Shown: positions 7,761 to 14,243 of the stretch, one piece after another
Layout of the letters: the number at the start of each line of letters is the position of its first letter
Position numbering within the stretch: position 1 is the stretch's first letter
Source of the DNA: Clostridium sp. AM22-11AC
Lineage (GTDB): Bacteria > Bacillota > Clostridia > Lachnospirales > Lachnospiraceae
Direction of reading: 5' to 3'
DNA: 64,000 bases
NCBI RefSeq assembly: GCF_003473545.1
Contig: NZ_QUCM01000008.1
Span: 45,534-109,533, forward strand
Made by a program: the position numbers and the translations under genes
The notes under the pieces: model-generated
Databases searched by the model: none
What the model was told of the DNA's origin: nothing
The model's input: only the letters and a program-made list of their open reading frames with translations

Positions 7761-8196
7761 GGGACAACACCTCCATTTCCTCTTTCAGCCGCTTCAAGGC
7801 AAGCTGAATATGCCGCCCGATTGTGCTGCGTGTCCAGCCGCTTTGTTCTCCGATTTCTTTCTGTGTCAAGTGCTGGAAGTAATATAAAAAGATTTCCTCT
7901 TGTGTCTGTTCCGGCAGCCCGGCAAGAGCCGCCGCAAGGGAACAGCTATCTAAAAATATCGTCTGCCCCCGGACAGAAAACAGATAAGTTTCGCCATAGT
8001 CCGGCACTTGAAAATACTCGTCTGTGGTGCTTAGTGGGACAAACTTTTCTTCGGTCAAATATTCAAGAGAGATTTCCCGTCTCCACCTCGCCGCCAGCAT
8101 ACGGGCAGCGTCAAAGGACGCATGGCGAATAACAATCCGGCAATAGGTATCATGGGTATAGCGGATATGTTCTTGATAGGCTTCCTGTTCGGTCAT
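7753..8196 (-). CDS. Sigma-70-family RNA polymerase sigma factor-like protein
   Basis: This 147-aa protein ends in a region-4 helix-turn-helix (LPEQTQEEIFLYYFQHLTQK, then EIGEQSGWTRSTIGRHIQLALKRLKEEM). The ATG at 8196 (MTEQEAYQEH) is preferred over TTG at 8217 because AAGGGGGA precedes it at proper spacing. It resembles the Tn916 orf7-type sigma-like activator. Upstream, a GC-rich hairpin (8228-8256) lies between this gene and the DUF2812 gene. Confidence 0.85.
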   Translation of the reverse strand: MTEQEAYQEHIRYTHDTYCRIVIRHASFDAARMLAARWRREISLEYLTEEKFVPLSTTDEYFQVPDYGETYLFSVRGQTIFLDSCSLAAALAGLPEQTQEEIFLYYFQHLTQKEIGEQSGWTRSTIGRHIQLALKRLKEEMEVLSHE

Positions 8197-8353
8197 GGAA
8201 AATCCCCCTTTCTTCAATTATGGGAAAGGGCGGCAGCATTTTCTGCTGTCGCCCCTTGATTACCCACCGGCAAGGACAGGCGGGGCTGTCAACGGTGGGT
8301 GCAGCCCATTTACTTGCCGTTGACTGGCTCGGCTGGATTTGCTATTTATATTA

Positions 8354-8938
8354 TCATTCTTGTGTTTTTGCTTCTTGTCTGTTGTGCATGATTTGTATTT
8401 GATATATAAGAACGGGAATCAGAGAAATCAAAGCAAGCACACCAAAAACAATCGAATGATTTATAACTGCAAATATTGCAAACATAAGCAGTATCAACAA
8501 CCATGGATTACGCAGATTTCTGTAATAGTTTTCCTTGTCCTCATAGGAAGTATGAAGTTCAAACGGCTTTCCATCATTCTCTTTTTCTACAATCAACAAT
8601 TCACGGTTGAAGGTTGTAGTGTTGGTCGCAATGCGTCCGCCTTTTTCAGCCCATGGACGCCAACGCACCTTACCGACAGAATAGTTAAGATTGATATTTT
8701 TGAAAAATACCTTATAGCCCATATCTTCCAAAAAGAGGGAATAGTCTTTTGCATTCTCTTTCGATTTTTCTCCGATAAATTCTACACAGTATTTTACTTC
8801 ATTAGGTTTACATTCTTCAAACTCATATAACATTTTCCCCGCTCGAATAAGACGATAGCCCTTCTCCGACATTTTATTCAGCCAATTCGCCTGTGCATTC
8901 AACAGACCACCAAAAAAATGATAACATTTTTTTCTCAT
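8354..8938 (-). CDS. DUF2812 domain membrane protein
   Basis: This 194-aa protein has a soluble N-terminal DUF2812 domain (GLLNAQANWLNKMSEKGYRL near residues 12-31, CKPNEVKYCVEFI) and two hydrophobic helices at about 146-162 and 165-182, followed by a charged tail. It is almost always paired with a PadR regulator in Firmicutes, as here, where the ATG overlaps the padR stop (8935-8938). The molecular function is unknown to me. The pair is cargo near the right end of the mobilizable element. Confidence 0.85.
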   Translation of the reverse strand: MRKKCYHFFGGLLNAQANWLNKMSEKGYRLIRAGKMLYEFEECKPNEVKYCVEFIGEKSKENAKDYSLFLEDMGYKVFFKNINLNYSVGKVRWRPWAEKGGRIATNTTTFNRELLIVEKENDGKPFELHTSYEDKENYYRNLRNPWLLILLMFAIFAVINHSIVFGVLALISLIPVLIYQIQIMHNRQEAKTQE

Positions 8939-9258
8939 ACTGTACCTCCAATAATTCCACTTGCAACCTCTACAAGTTCATTAAGCCTTACAAGTTCTTT
9001 TTTCGCAACTTCTTTTCCCAGTGAGGTAATGATGTATTCTTTTTTTCTACCTTCACAATCTCCGCAAGGCTTAATCCATTTCTTTTCCTGCAAAGAGTTT
9101 AGCGCACCATACAAAGTGCCTGCTCCCAATGAAAGCCGCCCACCTGTTTTTTCTTCGATAAATTGCATGACAGCATATCCATGTTTTGGAGCATAGAGAG
9201 AAAGTAAAATGTAAAATGTCACTTCTGTAAGCGCACCACCTTTCATATTATCACGCAT
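8935..9258 (-). CDS. PadR-family transcriptional regulator
   Basis: This is a 107-aa winged-helix regulator of the short PadR-s1 type: TEVTFYILLSLYAPKHGYAV, MQFIEEKTGGRLSLGAGTLYGALNSLQEKKWI, GRKKEYIITSLGKEVAKKEL, and a short C-terminal dimerisation helix. It is translated from an AAGGAGG site and directly coupled to the DUF2812 gene. A 9-bp inverted repeat around the promoter (9274-9309) is the likely self-operator. PadR proteins usually repress their own operon and release on ligand binding; the ligand here is unknown. Confidence 0.92.
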   Translation of the reverse strand: MRDNMKGGALTEVTFYILLSLYAPKHGYAVMQFIEEKTGGRLSLGAGTLYGALNSLQEKKWIKPCGDCEGRKKEYIITSLGKEVAKKELVRLNELVEVASGIIGGTV

Positions 9259-9273
9259 TGTTTATCCTCCTTG

Positions 9274-9309
9274 TTACGGTTACTGTAATAAATATATCAC
9301 TAACCGTAA
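9274..9309 (-). promoter_or_regulatory. PadR operator/promoter palindrome
   Basis: TTACGGTTA (9274-9282) and TAACCGTAA (9301-9309) are perfect 9-bp inverted repeats 18 bp apart. An AT-rich segment containing TATATT lies between them and would be the -10 region. The site lies 16 bases upstream of the padR start codon, where an autoregulatory operator is expected. Confidence 0.75.
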
Positions 9310-9354
9310 TAGAAGTCAACAGCGTTCAAAGAAATTTGGAAATATGAAAATGAA

Positions 9355-9378
9355 GCAGCAACATCTTGGTGTTACTGC
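9355..9378 (-). terminator. Hairpin insulating the padR unit from maff2 transcription
   Basis: GCAGCAACA (9355-9363) pairs with TGTTACTGC (9370-9378) with one G-U. Read on the minus strand it is followed by a T-rich stretch. It lies just inside the right end of the mobilizable element and would stop read-through from the interrupted maff2 operon. Confidence 0.45.
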
Positions 9379-9426
9379 TCCATTCTTATACGGTATAGCG
9401 GTAGCCTTGGCTGCCTTTGTCTTGGT

Positions 9427-9455
9427 TTAGCTTCTTTACCGCACATGAGCATTTG
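9427..9455. repeat. IME right terminal site (attR side, imperfect inverted repeat)
   Basis: This is the partner of the repeat at 302-320. The core TTTG at 9452-9455 borders the maff2 codons GGT GCA, and the repeat lies directly inside the element. Because of the insertion, maff2 reads into this end and stops at 9436. Confidence 0.7.
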
Positions 9456-9576
9456 CACCTGGATTATCATTTCCATATCCTTCGAGAAGATTGATTACTC
9501 CCCACACACCTACACCTGCGCCGATTGCGGTTACTACTGTTTTAAGTCCTGTTACTGATGTTGTAAAAAAGCCCAT
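9436..9576 (-). pseudogene. maff2: maff2, 5' part, interrupted by the mobilizable element
   Basis: The reading frame encodes 46 residues: MGFFTTSVTGLKTVVTAIGA, GVGVWGVINLLEGYGNDNPG, then ANAHVR and a stop supplied by the inserted element. The first 41 residues match Maff2, a small membrane protein of about 70 aa encoded after the VirD4 gene in Tn1549/CTn-type ICEs. AAAGGAG precedes the ATG. Loss of the C-terminal half, and separation of virD4 from the downstream virB6/virB4 genes, should disable ICE transfer unless the inserted element excises. Confidence 0.88.
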
Positions 9577-9601
9577 TTGATCGTCTCCTTTTGCTTGAAA
9601 A

Positions 9602-9655
9602 TTAAATGAAAAAAGGGAGCTGTTCTGATTTGTGATTTTTCAGAAAAACTCCCAT
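9602..9655 (-). promoter_or_regulatory. Leader ORF overlapping a terminator upstream of maff2 (attenuator candidate)
   Basis: A terminator-like hairpin on the minus strand (arms 9640-9653 and 9615-9628, then six T) lies between virD4 and maff2. An ATG at 9655 overlaps its first arm and opens a 17-codon frame (MGVFLKNHKSEQLPFFI) that ends after the T-run. Translation of this leader would open the stem and let RNA polymerase proceed. The same layout recurs at 12285-12378 and 13094-13125. Confidence 0.5.
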
Positions 9656-9686
9656 AACAATAGTTCCAATATTTAGTTGTAAAGTC

Positions 9687-9711
9687 ACTTCTGGACGCTG
9701 TGACCAGAAGT
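9687..9711. repeat. 25-bp palindromic repeat, copy 1
   Basis: ACTTCTGG and CCAGAAGT arms enclose the 9-base loop ACGCTGTGA. The copy overlaps the virD4 stop codon by one base. Two other copies (12304-12328, 13061-13085) are identical except for one loop base. Read as RNA it is a strong 8-bp hairpin; it could also be a DNA operator. Confidence 0.8.
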
Positions 9712-11528
9712 TAAGCTGTGATTTCTCCGACATCGCATACCTCATCCACCACATCATTCCTCTTAAAACGAAGTCTGTTGCGGTTCTTCACGTATTTTTC
9801 AATGTCAAATTCATTCTTTTTGTCATAATCGGATAACAGCGGGTACTGCTTATGCTTCGTTATATCAAATTTATCTGAGAAAAATGGTCTTACACCTCTA
9901 AGCTGCATGATACACTTGCTGCCATCCATGACCGCAATCTCGTCCTGACTCATTAACTCCTTTCCGGTCTTTTGATAATTCAGACCGTAGGACTGGCTCG
10001 TACCTCTCGTATCCGAGGTATTATAAAGGTCAATCGTTTCTTTTCCAAGGATTTCTGCCAGATCTTTCAGAGTATCTTTCTCTTTTCCTCCCAGAAACAG
10101 GGTAGTGTCGCAGTTTCCTTCAATCGTGGAAGCGTTGTCCCGGTACAGAGCCTTGAGCTGTGACTTTGACTGCAAAATAATAGAAGCTGATATTTCCCGG
10201 CTACGAATGGTAGCAATCAGCTTCTCAAACTGTGGAATCTGCCCGATGTTTGCAAACTCGTCCAGTAAGCACCGGACGTGAATCGGCAGTCTTCCGTTAT
10301 ATACATCATCTGCCTTGTCACAAAGCAGATTGAATAACTGCGAATACATGATACTTACAATGAAATTGAATGTCGCATCGGTATCGGAGATAATGACAAA
10401 CAGTGCTGTCTTTTTCTCCCCCAATGTATCAAGCTCCAGTTCATCATAAGCAGTCAGGTCACGCAGCTCCTTGATGTCAAATGGTGCCAACCTTGCACCA
10501 CAGCTAATCAGAATAGATTTTGCTGTCTTTCCTGCGGCAAGTTTATACTTCTTATACTGCCTTACCGCAAAATGGTTTGGGTTCTTCTGCTCCAGCTCCT
10601 CAAACAGCAGGTCAACCGCATTTTTGAAATTTTCATCATCCTCCCTAGCTTCGCTGGCATCCACCAGATCAATCAGCATGGAAAAATTCTGTTCTTCCTC
10701 CGGTGCTTCGTACCAGATATATGCGATCAGTGCCGTGTAATAGAGCTTTTCGGCTTTCACCCAGAAATCCTCAGAGGCTTGCTGTCCTTCCCCTTTGGTA
10801 TTTACAATGATTGTGTTTACGAGTTTCAGAATGTCCTTTTCGCTCCGGATGTAAGCGAAAGGATTATAATGCATTGATTTTGCAAAGTTAATGGTATTCA
10901 GCACCTTGATCCGGTAATCATTCTTGGACAACATTTTGCCACATTCCACGAGGACTGTGCCTTTGGGATCAGTCACAACGTAGGAACTGTGCATCTGCAT
11001 GAGGTTCGGCTTTACAAAAAATCTGGTCTTTCCGGAACCGGAACCACCGATTACAAGTATGTTTTTATTTCTCGCATACTTCGGCTGCTTTGGTCTGCCG
11101 GACATCATAAGACGCTCCGTTGCCGTTAAAAGCACGTTGTTTTCAAATACCGGATCGACATAAGGCTCTATGTCTTTGGCAGTTCCCCACCTTGCCGAAC
11201 CGTATTCTACTCCCTGCCGGAATTTCTTTGCATTTTTCGCTTTATAATATACTACCATACGAAATCCTATCCCGCATCCCACGCCAACCAGTAAATCCCT
11301 TGGCATAAAACTGGGAAACGGGTTTACAAACGCACCTCCCATCCCATTGATCGTGTCCAACACCTTCTGTAAGGTGTTATCACCTGCCTGCTGTCCATAC
11401 AGCCATGAAACCTTATTCAGAACATACCCGAAGATCACATAGGGAGCGCATTTCAGGGCAAGCTGCTTTTTATTTACCCCTTTTGTTTTTTCTTTGAGAT
11501 TTTTCGGAATTGACTGCAAATCTTTCAC
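9711..11528 (-). CDS. virD4: VirD4-like conjugative coupling protein (CD1115 family)
   Basis: This 605-aa type IV coupling ATPase should link the relaxosome to the mating channel. Two N-terminal membrane helices are visible (about 26-46 and 73-95). YGSARWGTAKDIEPY leads into Walker A GGSGSGKTRF near residue 165 and the YVVTDPKGTVL segment. Walker B is RCLLDEFANIGQIP near 405, followed by IATIRSREISASIILQSKSQ. The apparent start is a GTG at 11528, 20 bases after the pcfB stop; no strong SD is seen, so the true N-terminus may lie slightly upstream. It belongs to the ICE, not to the inserted IME, and could serve both. Confidence 0.93.
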   Translation of the reverse strand: MKDLQSIPKNLKEKTKGVNKKQLALKCAPYVIFGYVLNKVSWLYGQQAGDNTLQKVLDTINGMGGAFVNPFPSFMPRDLLVGVGCGIGFRMVVYYKAKNAKKFRQGVEYGSARWGTAKDIEPYVDPVFENNVLLTATERLMMSGRPKQPKYARNKNILVIGGSGSGKTRFFVKPNLMQMHSSYVVTDPKGTVLVECGKMLSKNDYRIKVLNTINFAKSMHYNPFAYIRSEKDILKLVNTIIVNTKGEGQQASEDFWVKAEKLYYTALIAYIWYEAPEEEQNFSMLIDLVDASEAREDDENFKNAVDLLFEELEQKNPNHFAVRQYKKYKLAAGKTAKSILISCGARLAPFDIKELRDLTAYDELELDTLGEKKTALFVIISDTDATFNFIVSIMYSQLFNLLCDKADDVYNGRLPIHVRCLLDEFANIGQIPQFEKLIATIRSREISASIILQSKSQLKALYRDNASTIEGNCDTTLFLGGKEKDTLKDLAEILGKETIDLYNTSDTRGTSQSYGLNYQKTGKELMSQDEIAVMDGSKCIMQLRGVRPFFSDKFDITKHKQYPLLSDYDKKNEFDIEKYVKNRNRLRFKRNDVVDEVCDVGEITA

Positions 11529-11548
11529 AATCCCGTCAATGACCTTGC

Positions 11549-12022
11549 TTATAAGCTCTGTCCCCTGTCCTTATTTTTCTCTCTGCTGCGCTCCTTATTT
11601 TTATTCTGTGCAACAATCTTCTGAAGTCCTTTCAGTTTCTGTCTGAGTGACGGACGCTGCTGTTTTTTCTCATTAACTTTTACAAATTCCTTGAATGCCT
11701 GTGCAATCACATCGGCATCTTTGCCCTTGAAAAATACAAGATACCTGGGTGGTTCCGTGGTCTTATCCCTTTTTACTGCGAAATCGACATTGTATTTCCT
11801 TGCGACACGCTCAAAGGATTTTATATTGCTATCCGTAACCTCAATGGACTTTGCACCCTCTCCCTGACCGACCAGCTTTTTTACCGGAATTTTCCCATGC
11901 GAAGGCTCCTTATGCTTCTGATGCTCCAGATACATCTTCATTGCCTTCTGTAAAACGCTTGCGGTCAGCTTGGAAGTCTTGATTGCAAGAGCAATCGTTT
12001 TCTGTGTTGTTTCCTCCTGCAC
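11549..12022 (-). CDS. pcfB: PcfB family protein (DUF3801)
   Basis: This 157-aa protein has a DUF3801 domain: an N-terminal helix (TIALAIKTSKLTASVLQKAMKM), then VKKLVGQGEGAKSIEVTDSN and YNVDFAVKRDKTTEPPRYLV. The C-terminal 30 residues are extremely basic. PcfB-type proteins are encoded directly before the coupling protein in Gram-positive conjugative elements and are part of the relaxosome-channel interface; the exact role in this family is not certain. The start is a GTG at 12022 with GGAGG 7 bases upstream. Confidence 0.85.
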   Translation of the reverse strand: MQEETTQKTIALAIKTSKLTASVLQKAMKMYLEHQKHKEPSHGKIPVKKLVGQGEGAKSIEVTDSNIKSFERVARKYNVDFAVKRDKTTEPPRYLVFFKGKDADVIAQAFKEFVKVNEKKQQRPSLRQKLKGLQKIVAQNKNKERSREKNKDRGQSL

Positions 12023-12103
12023 GGTGTACCTCCTTCCTTATCTGCACCGATTGGATTCAGGGTGGAACCAACAGCCTGTGGAGCTGTATTTTCATTCCCA
12101 TAT

Positions 12104-12289
12104 TTACAATTCCTCTCCTTCCTCAAACTCCCTGTCCCACCAGTTCAGTTCTTCCTCATAAAAATCATCCAATGCAGACCTGAGTTCTTCTTCCTGCTTT
12201 TTTGCCTTTATGACATCCCTCACTGCCTTTACCACAACTGCCCCTACTGCAACCGCAATCAATAACTTCTTTCCATTTTTTTTACTCAT
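12104..12289 (-). CDS. Small membrane protein of unknown function
   Basis: This 61-aa protein has a basic start (MSKKNGKKLL), one hydrophobic helix (LLIAVAVGAVVVKAVRDVI) and a strongly acidic tail (FYEEELNWWDREFEEGEEL). GGAAAGGA lies just before the ATG. A 25-bp palindrome and an upstream leader ORF (ending at 12285, overlapping this start) point to translational or transcriptional control. I do not recognise a family. It is probably an ICE accessory gene in the pcfB-virD4 operon. Confidence 0.6.
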   Translation of the reverse strand: MSKKNGKKLLIAVAVGAVVVKAVRDVIKAKKQEEELRSALDDFYEEELNWWDREFEEGEEL

Positions 12290-12371
12290 TTTTGTTCCTT
12301 TCCACTTCTGGACGTTGTGACCAGAAGTTGTTGCAATAAAAAAAGGCAGCTACAAAATCTTTCGATCTCAT
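12285..12371 (-). promoter_or_regulatory. Leader ORF with terminator and palindrome upstream of the 61-aa gene
   Basis: An ATG at 12371 overlaps the first arm of a terminator hairpin (arms 12371-12378 and 12345-12351, then seven T on the minus strand). The leader frame is 28 codons (MRSKDFVAAFFYCNFWSQRP...) and ends at 12285, overlapping the start of the 61-aa gene at 12289. The 25-bp palindrome (12304-12328) lies within it. This is compatible with translation-dependent attenuation. Confidence 0.5.
12304..12328. repeat. 25-bp palindromic repeat, copy 2
   Basis: Same arms as copy 1 (ACTTCTGG / CCAGAAGT), loop ACGTTGTGA. It ends only three bases before the GGAAAGG ribosome site of the 61-aa gene, so as RNA it could affect ribosome access. 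Confidence 0.8.
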
Positions 12372-12378
12372 ACCTGCC
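12345..12378 (-). terminator. Intrinsic terminator/attenuator after the 215-aa gene
   Basis: On the minus strand GGCAGGTA and TAGCTGCC form a stem with one mismatch, followed by seven T. It separates the 215-aa gene from the 61-aa gene; see the leader ORF at 12285-12371. Confidence 0.7.
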
Positions 12379-12398
12379 TTAACGCTGTTACTTTTTCA

Positions 12399-13046
12399 CT
12401 ATCCTATAAAAATTGTATAGAGCTTAGCTTCAATCTCTCCGTCCCGCAGCACCACATCATCCAATAACAGACAATGTGCCAATACCTCTACATCCTCCAT
12501 ATCCATAAGCCGATTAACCACCTCATTCCCTTTGTCCGGTACTTTGGCTGAACATACAGCAAAATCCCGCCTAGCTTCCCTGCAATACTTATATAACCCC
12601 AAAATATACTTGTTTGACATAATAAATCCAAACGCTTCATTCTTCTGATACGTCATCTTGTGTGTATTCCATTCTTCCTCCGGCAAAGAAAAGTAACACC
12701 TTGCCGTCTCGACATAGCAGTCTCCCTGATAAGTCGGCTGTAACTTTTTCTCCTGCCGCAGCATCTGATGATAGATTTTCTCCCTGTCAAAAACACTTCT
12801 TGCCCTTGTAAAATCCGGTGTTTTTCCTCTCATAAACGTATAGACATTATTGATTATGGTCTTGCCCGCCAATGCCTTATATTCCCCCACTCTATGGAGA
12901 TACTTCAATACCTCTGTCAATTTCTCTTTTGATGCGATCTCCTGATAACAGGTTGCGTCCAGTTCAATCCTTTCAAATTGAAGCGGTGTACTGCCTTTCT
13001 TAATCTCCCGCTCCATAATCCGTTTCGTATCACGCATTGATTCCAT
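12399..13046 (-). CDS. Hypothetical ICE protein, 215 aa
   Basis: The product starts MESMRDTKRIMEREIKKGST at the ATG at 13046, preceded by GGAAAGGA. The open frame extends in frame to an ATG at 13118 (MSREICNCLF...), which looks like a leader peptide fused to the gene, because it overlaps a terminator hairpin. The protein is soluble and mixed alpha/beta with a mid-region FSLPEEEWNTHKMTYQKNEAFGF and a C-terminus VEVLAHCLLLDDVVLRDGEIEAKLYTIFIG. No catalytic motif was recognised. Genes of this type sit between replication and transfer modules of Tn1549-like ICEs. Confidence 0.65.
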   Translation of the reverse strand: MESMRDTKRIMEREIKKGSTPLQFERIELDATCYQEIASKEKLTEVLKYLHRVGEYKALAGKTIINNVYTFMRGKTPDFTRARSVFDREKIYHQMLRQEKKLQPTYQGDCYVETARCYFSLPEEEWNTHKMTYQKNEAFGFIMSNKYILGLYKYCREARRDFAVCSAKVPDKGNEVVNRLMDMEDVEVLAHCLLLDDVVLRDGEIEAKLYTIFIG

Positions 13047-13060
13047 TTTATTTCCTTTCC

Positions 13061-13085
13061 ACTTCTGGACGTTGTGACCAGAAGT
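13061..13085. repeat. 25-bp palindromic repeat, copy 3
   Basis: Identical to copy 2, again placed just before a GGAAAGGA ribosome site (215-aa gene) and just after a terminator hairpin. Confidence 0.8.
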
Positions 13086-13093
13086 TATAAAAA

Positions 13094-13125
13094 GGCAGTT
13101 ACAAATCTCTCGACTCATAACTGCC
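13094..13125 (-). terminator. Intrinsic terminator/attenuator after the HNH gene
   Basis: On the minus strand GGCAGTTA and TAACTGCC form a perfect 8-bp stem followed by five T. An ATG at 13118 overlaps the first arm and continues in frame into the 215-aa gene. The loop sequence resembles that of the terminator at 12345-12378, which suggests duplication of the module. Confidence 0.75.
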
Positions 13126-13137
13126 CTATTGCTATTT

Positions 13138-13884
13138 TTACCTAATACTTATATATTCCCTTTTCTTCTCTTTCGTCCAATTTTTAATTGGTGCCACCCG
13201 ATTTAGTAATGCAACCCCATGTCCATGTTTCCCAGAAATATATTCTTCAAACCATTTTATACCTGGTGCCACACCATAACTTCCCTCTATTTGATAATCA
13301 ATAAATCTAAGTTTATTAGGAATAAATTCATAATTGTTCCGATAATCTAACATAATTGAACGAGCATCATTTATAACAATTCTGTAATCAGCATCATATA
13401 ATAAAAATGCCAGTTCCACCACTGCATCTCTTTCAAGTCCCTCCAATATTAACTTTGCAGGGTAATTAAAGAAAATGGTAATCTGTATCAATTCCGTTTG
13501 AAAATCCTTAAACATTTTTAATGCAATATGCTCTGTATTCTTACACTCTATATCTAATGTGTTTCCTTTGGCTACATTCTCATTTCTTGAGAGAAAACAT
13601 AGATTATTTATATTACAGTTAAAACCATCTCCATCCATGTGGTCAACAACAAAATTATCTGCTGTCATAGTATCAAGAATTTCCTTTGTATACCACTTTT
13701 CCATAATATATCTATGCAAGTATCCCAATTTTGCATTGTAAAAGTATTTTCCGTTCTTTCCCCATGTGACAGACATCAATTCATCACGATAATCATCCCG
13801 TATAGATGCAACCGCATGAAACATACCATCTGCAGTGTGTATTCTAACCAGATCACCACTTATATCAAAACTATTATTACTCAT
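13138..13884 (-). CDS. HNH endonuclease-like protein
   Basis: This 248-aa protein has an HNH_3-like motif: LGYLHRYIMEKWYTKE (first His near residue 57), then VVDHMDGDGFNCNINNLCFL and SRNENVAKGN. This is the HNH pattern of homing-type and phage endonucleases. The N-terminal part (SGDLVRIHTADGMFHAVASI) resembles the beta-strands preceding such domains. The C-terminal 130 residues (IECKNTEHIALKMFKDFQTE onward) are not recognised and may bind DNA. The gene is more AT-rich than its neighbours, which suggests separate acquisition. Confidence 0.75.
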   Translation of the reverse strand: MSNNSFDISGDLVRIHTADGMFHAVASIRDDYRDELMSVTWGKNGKYFYNAKLGYLHRYIMEKWYTKEILDTMTADNFVVDHMDGDGFNCNINNLCFLSRNENVAKGNTLDIECKNTEHIALKMFKDFQTELIQITIFFNYPAKLILEGLERDAVVELAFLLYDADYRIVINDARSIMLDYRNNYEFIPNKLRFIDYQIEGSYGVAPGIKWFEEYISGKHGHGVALLNRVAPIKNWTKEKKREYISIR

Positions 13885-13934
13885 GAAATATTCTCCCAGT
13901 CTTTTAAGATAAGACCAATTATAGCATAAACGGG

Positions 13935-14243
13935 CTATTTTTTACATCTTACAAAATTTAGTATTTCGATAAATATACTTGTAATCTTAATAATAATAAT
14001 TCCTCCGCCTATCACACCTCCAATGACACAATTTAATGCCAGAATTCCTATATTCCCAGCAATACCAAAGTTCTTCGGCACAATAAACATACACATTTTT
14101 CGGATACCATAGGGGCATCCAATCATAATCCAGTAAAGGAAAAAATCAAAGCCATCTGCCCTTATGCAAATCCAATAACACATATTCATCCACGCTGCAA
14201 TCACAAGCAATGGCAGTATCACCTTAAACAATACCCTTTTCAT
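13935..14243 (-). CDS. Small multi-pass membrane protein (DUF6050-like)
   Basis: This 102-aa protein starts MKRVLFKVILPLLVIAAWMN, with GGGGGAGG 6 bases before the ATG at 14243. Three hydrophobic stretches are visible (about 5-25, 33-50, 63-90), the last with a glycine-rich CVIGGVIGGGIIIIK core. It overlaps the end of repA by 20 bases. I recall DUF6050 proteins at this place in CTn-type elements; function unknown. Confidence 0.65.
   Translation of the reverse strand: MKRVLFKVILPLLVIAAWMNMCYWICIRADGFDFFLYWIMIGCPYGIRKMCMFIVPKNFGIAGNIGILALNCVIGGVIGGGIIIIKITSIFIEILNFVRCKK

Larger units (their letters stand above)
299..9455. mobile_element. Serine-recombinase integrative mobilizable element (about 9.2 kb) inserted in maff2
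   Basis: The element is bounded by the two halves of maff2. Left end 302-320 (plus) and right end 9427-9446 (minus) are imperfect inverted repeats sharing ATGTG.G.TAAAGAAG.TAA. The shared core at the junctions is TTTG. Contents in minus-strand order are PadR, DUF2812, sigma factor, HTH_16, oriT region, MobC, relaxase, two small ORFs, replisome organizer, helicase loader and TnpW, then a plus-strand hydrolase and the recombinase, which lies next to the left end as expected for an integrase. No VirB4, VirD4 or VirB6 is present, so transfer would need a helper element, plausibly the host ICE itself. Confidence 0.85.

Noticed and set aside
12285..12371. Leader frame as an independent 28-aa protein gene
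   Set aside because: It runs through a terminator and a palindrome shared with other loci and has only a weak ribosome site, so a regulatory role is more likely.
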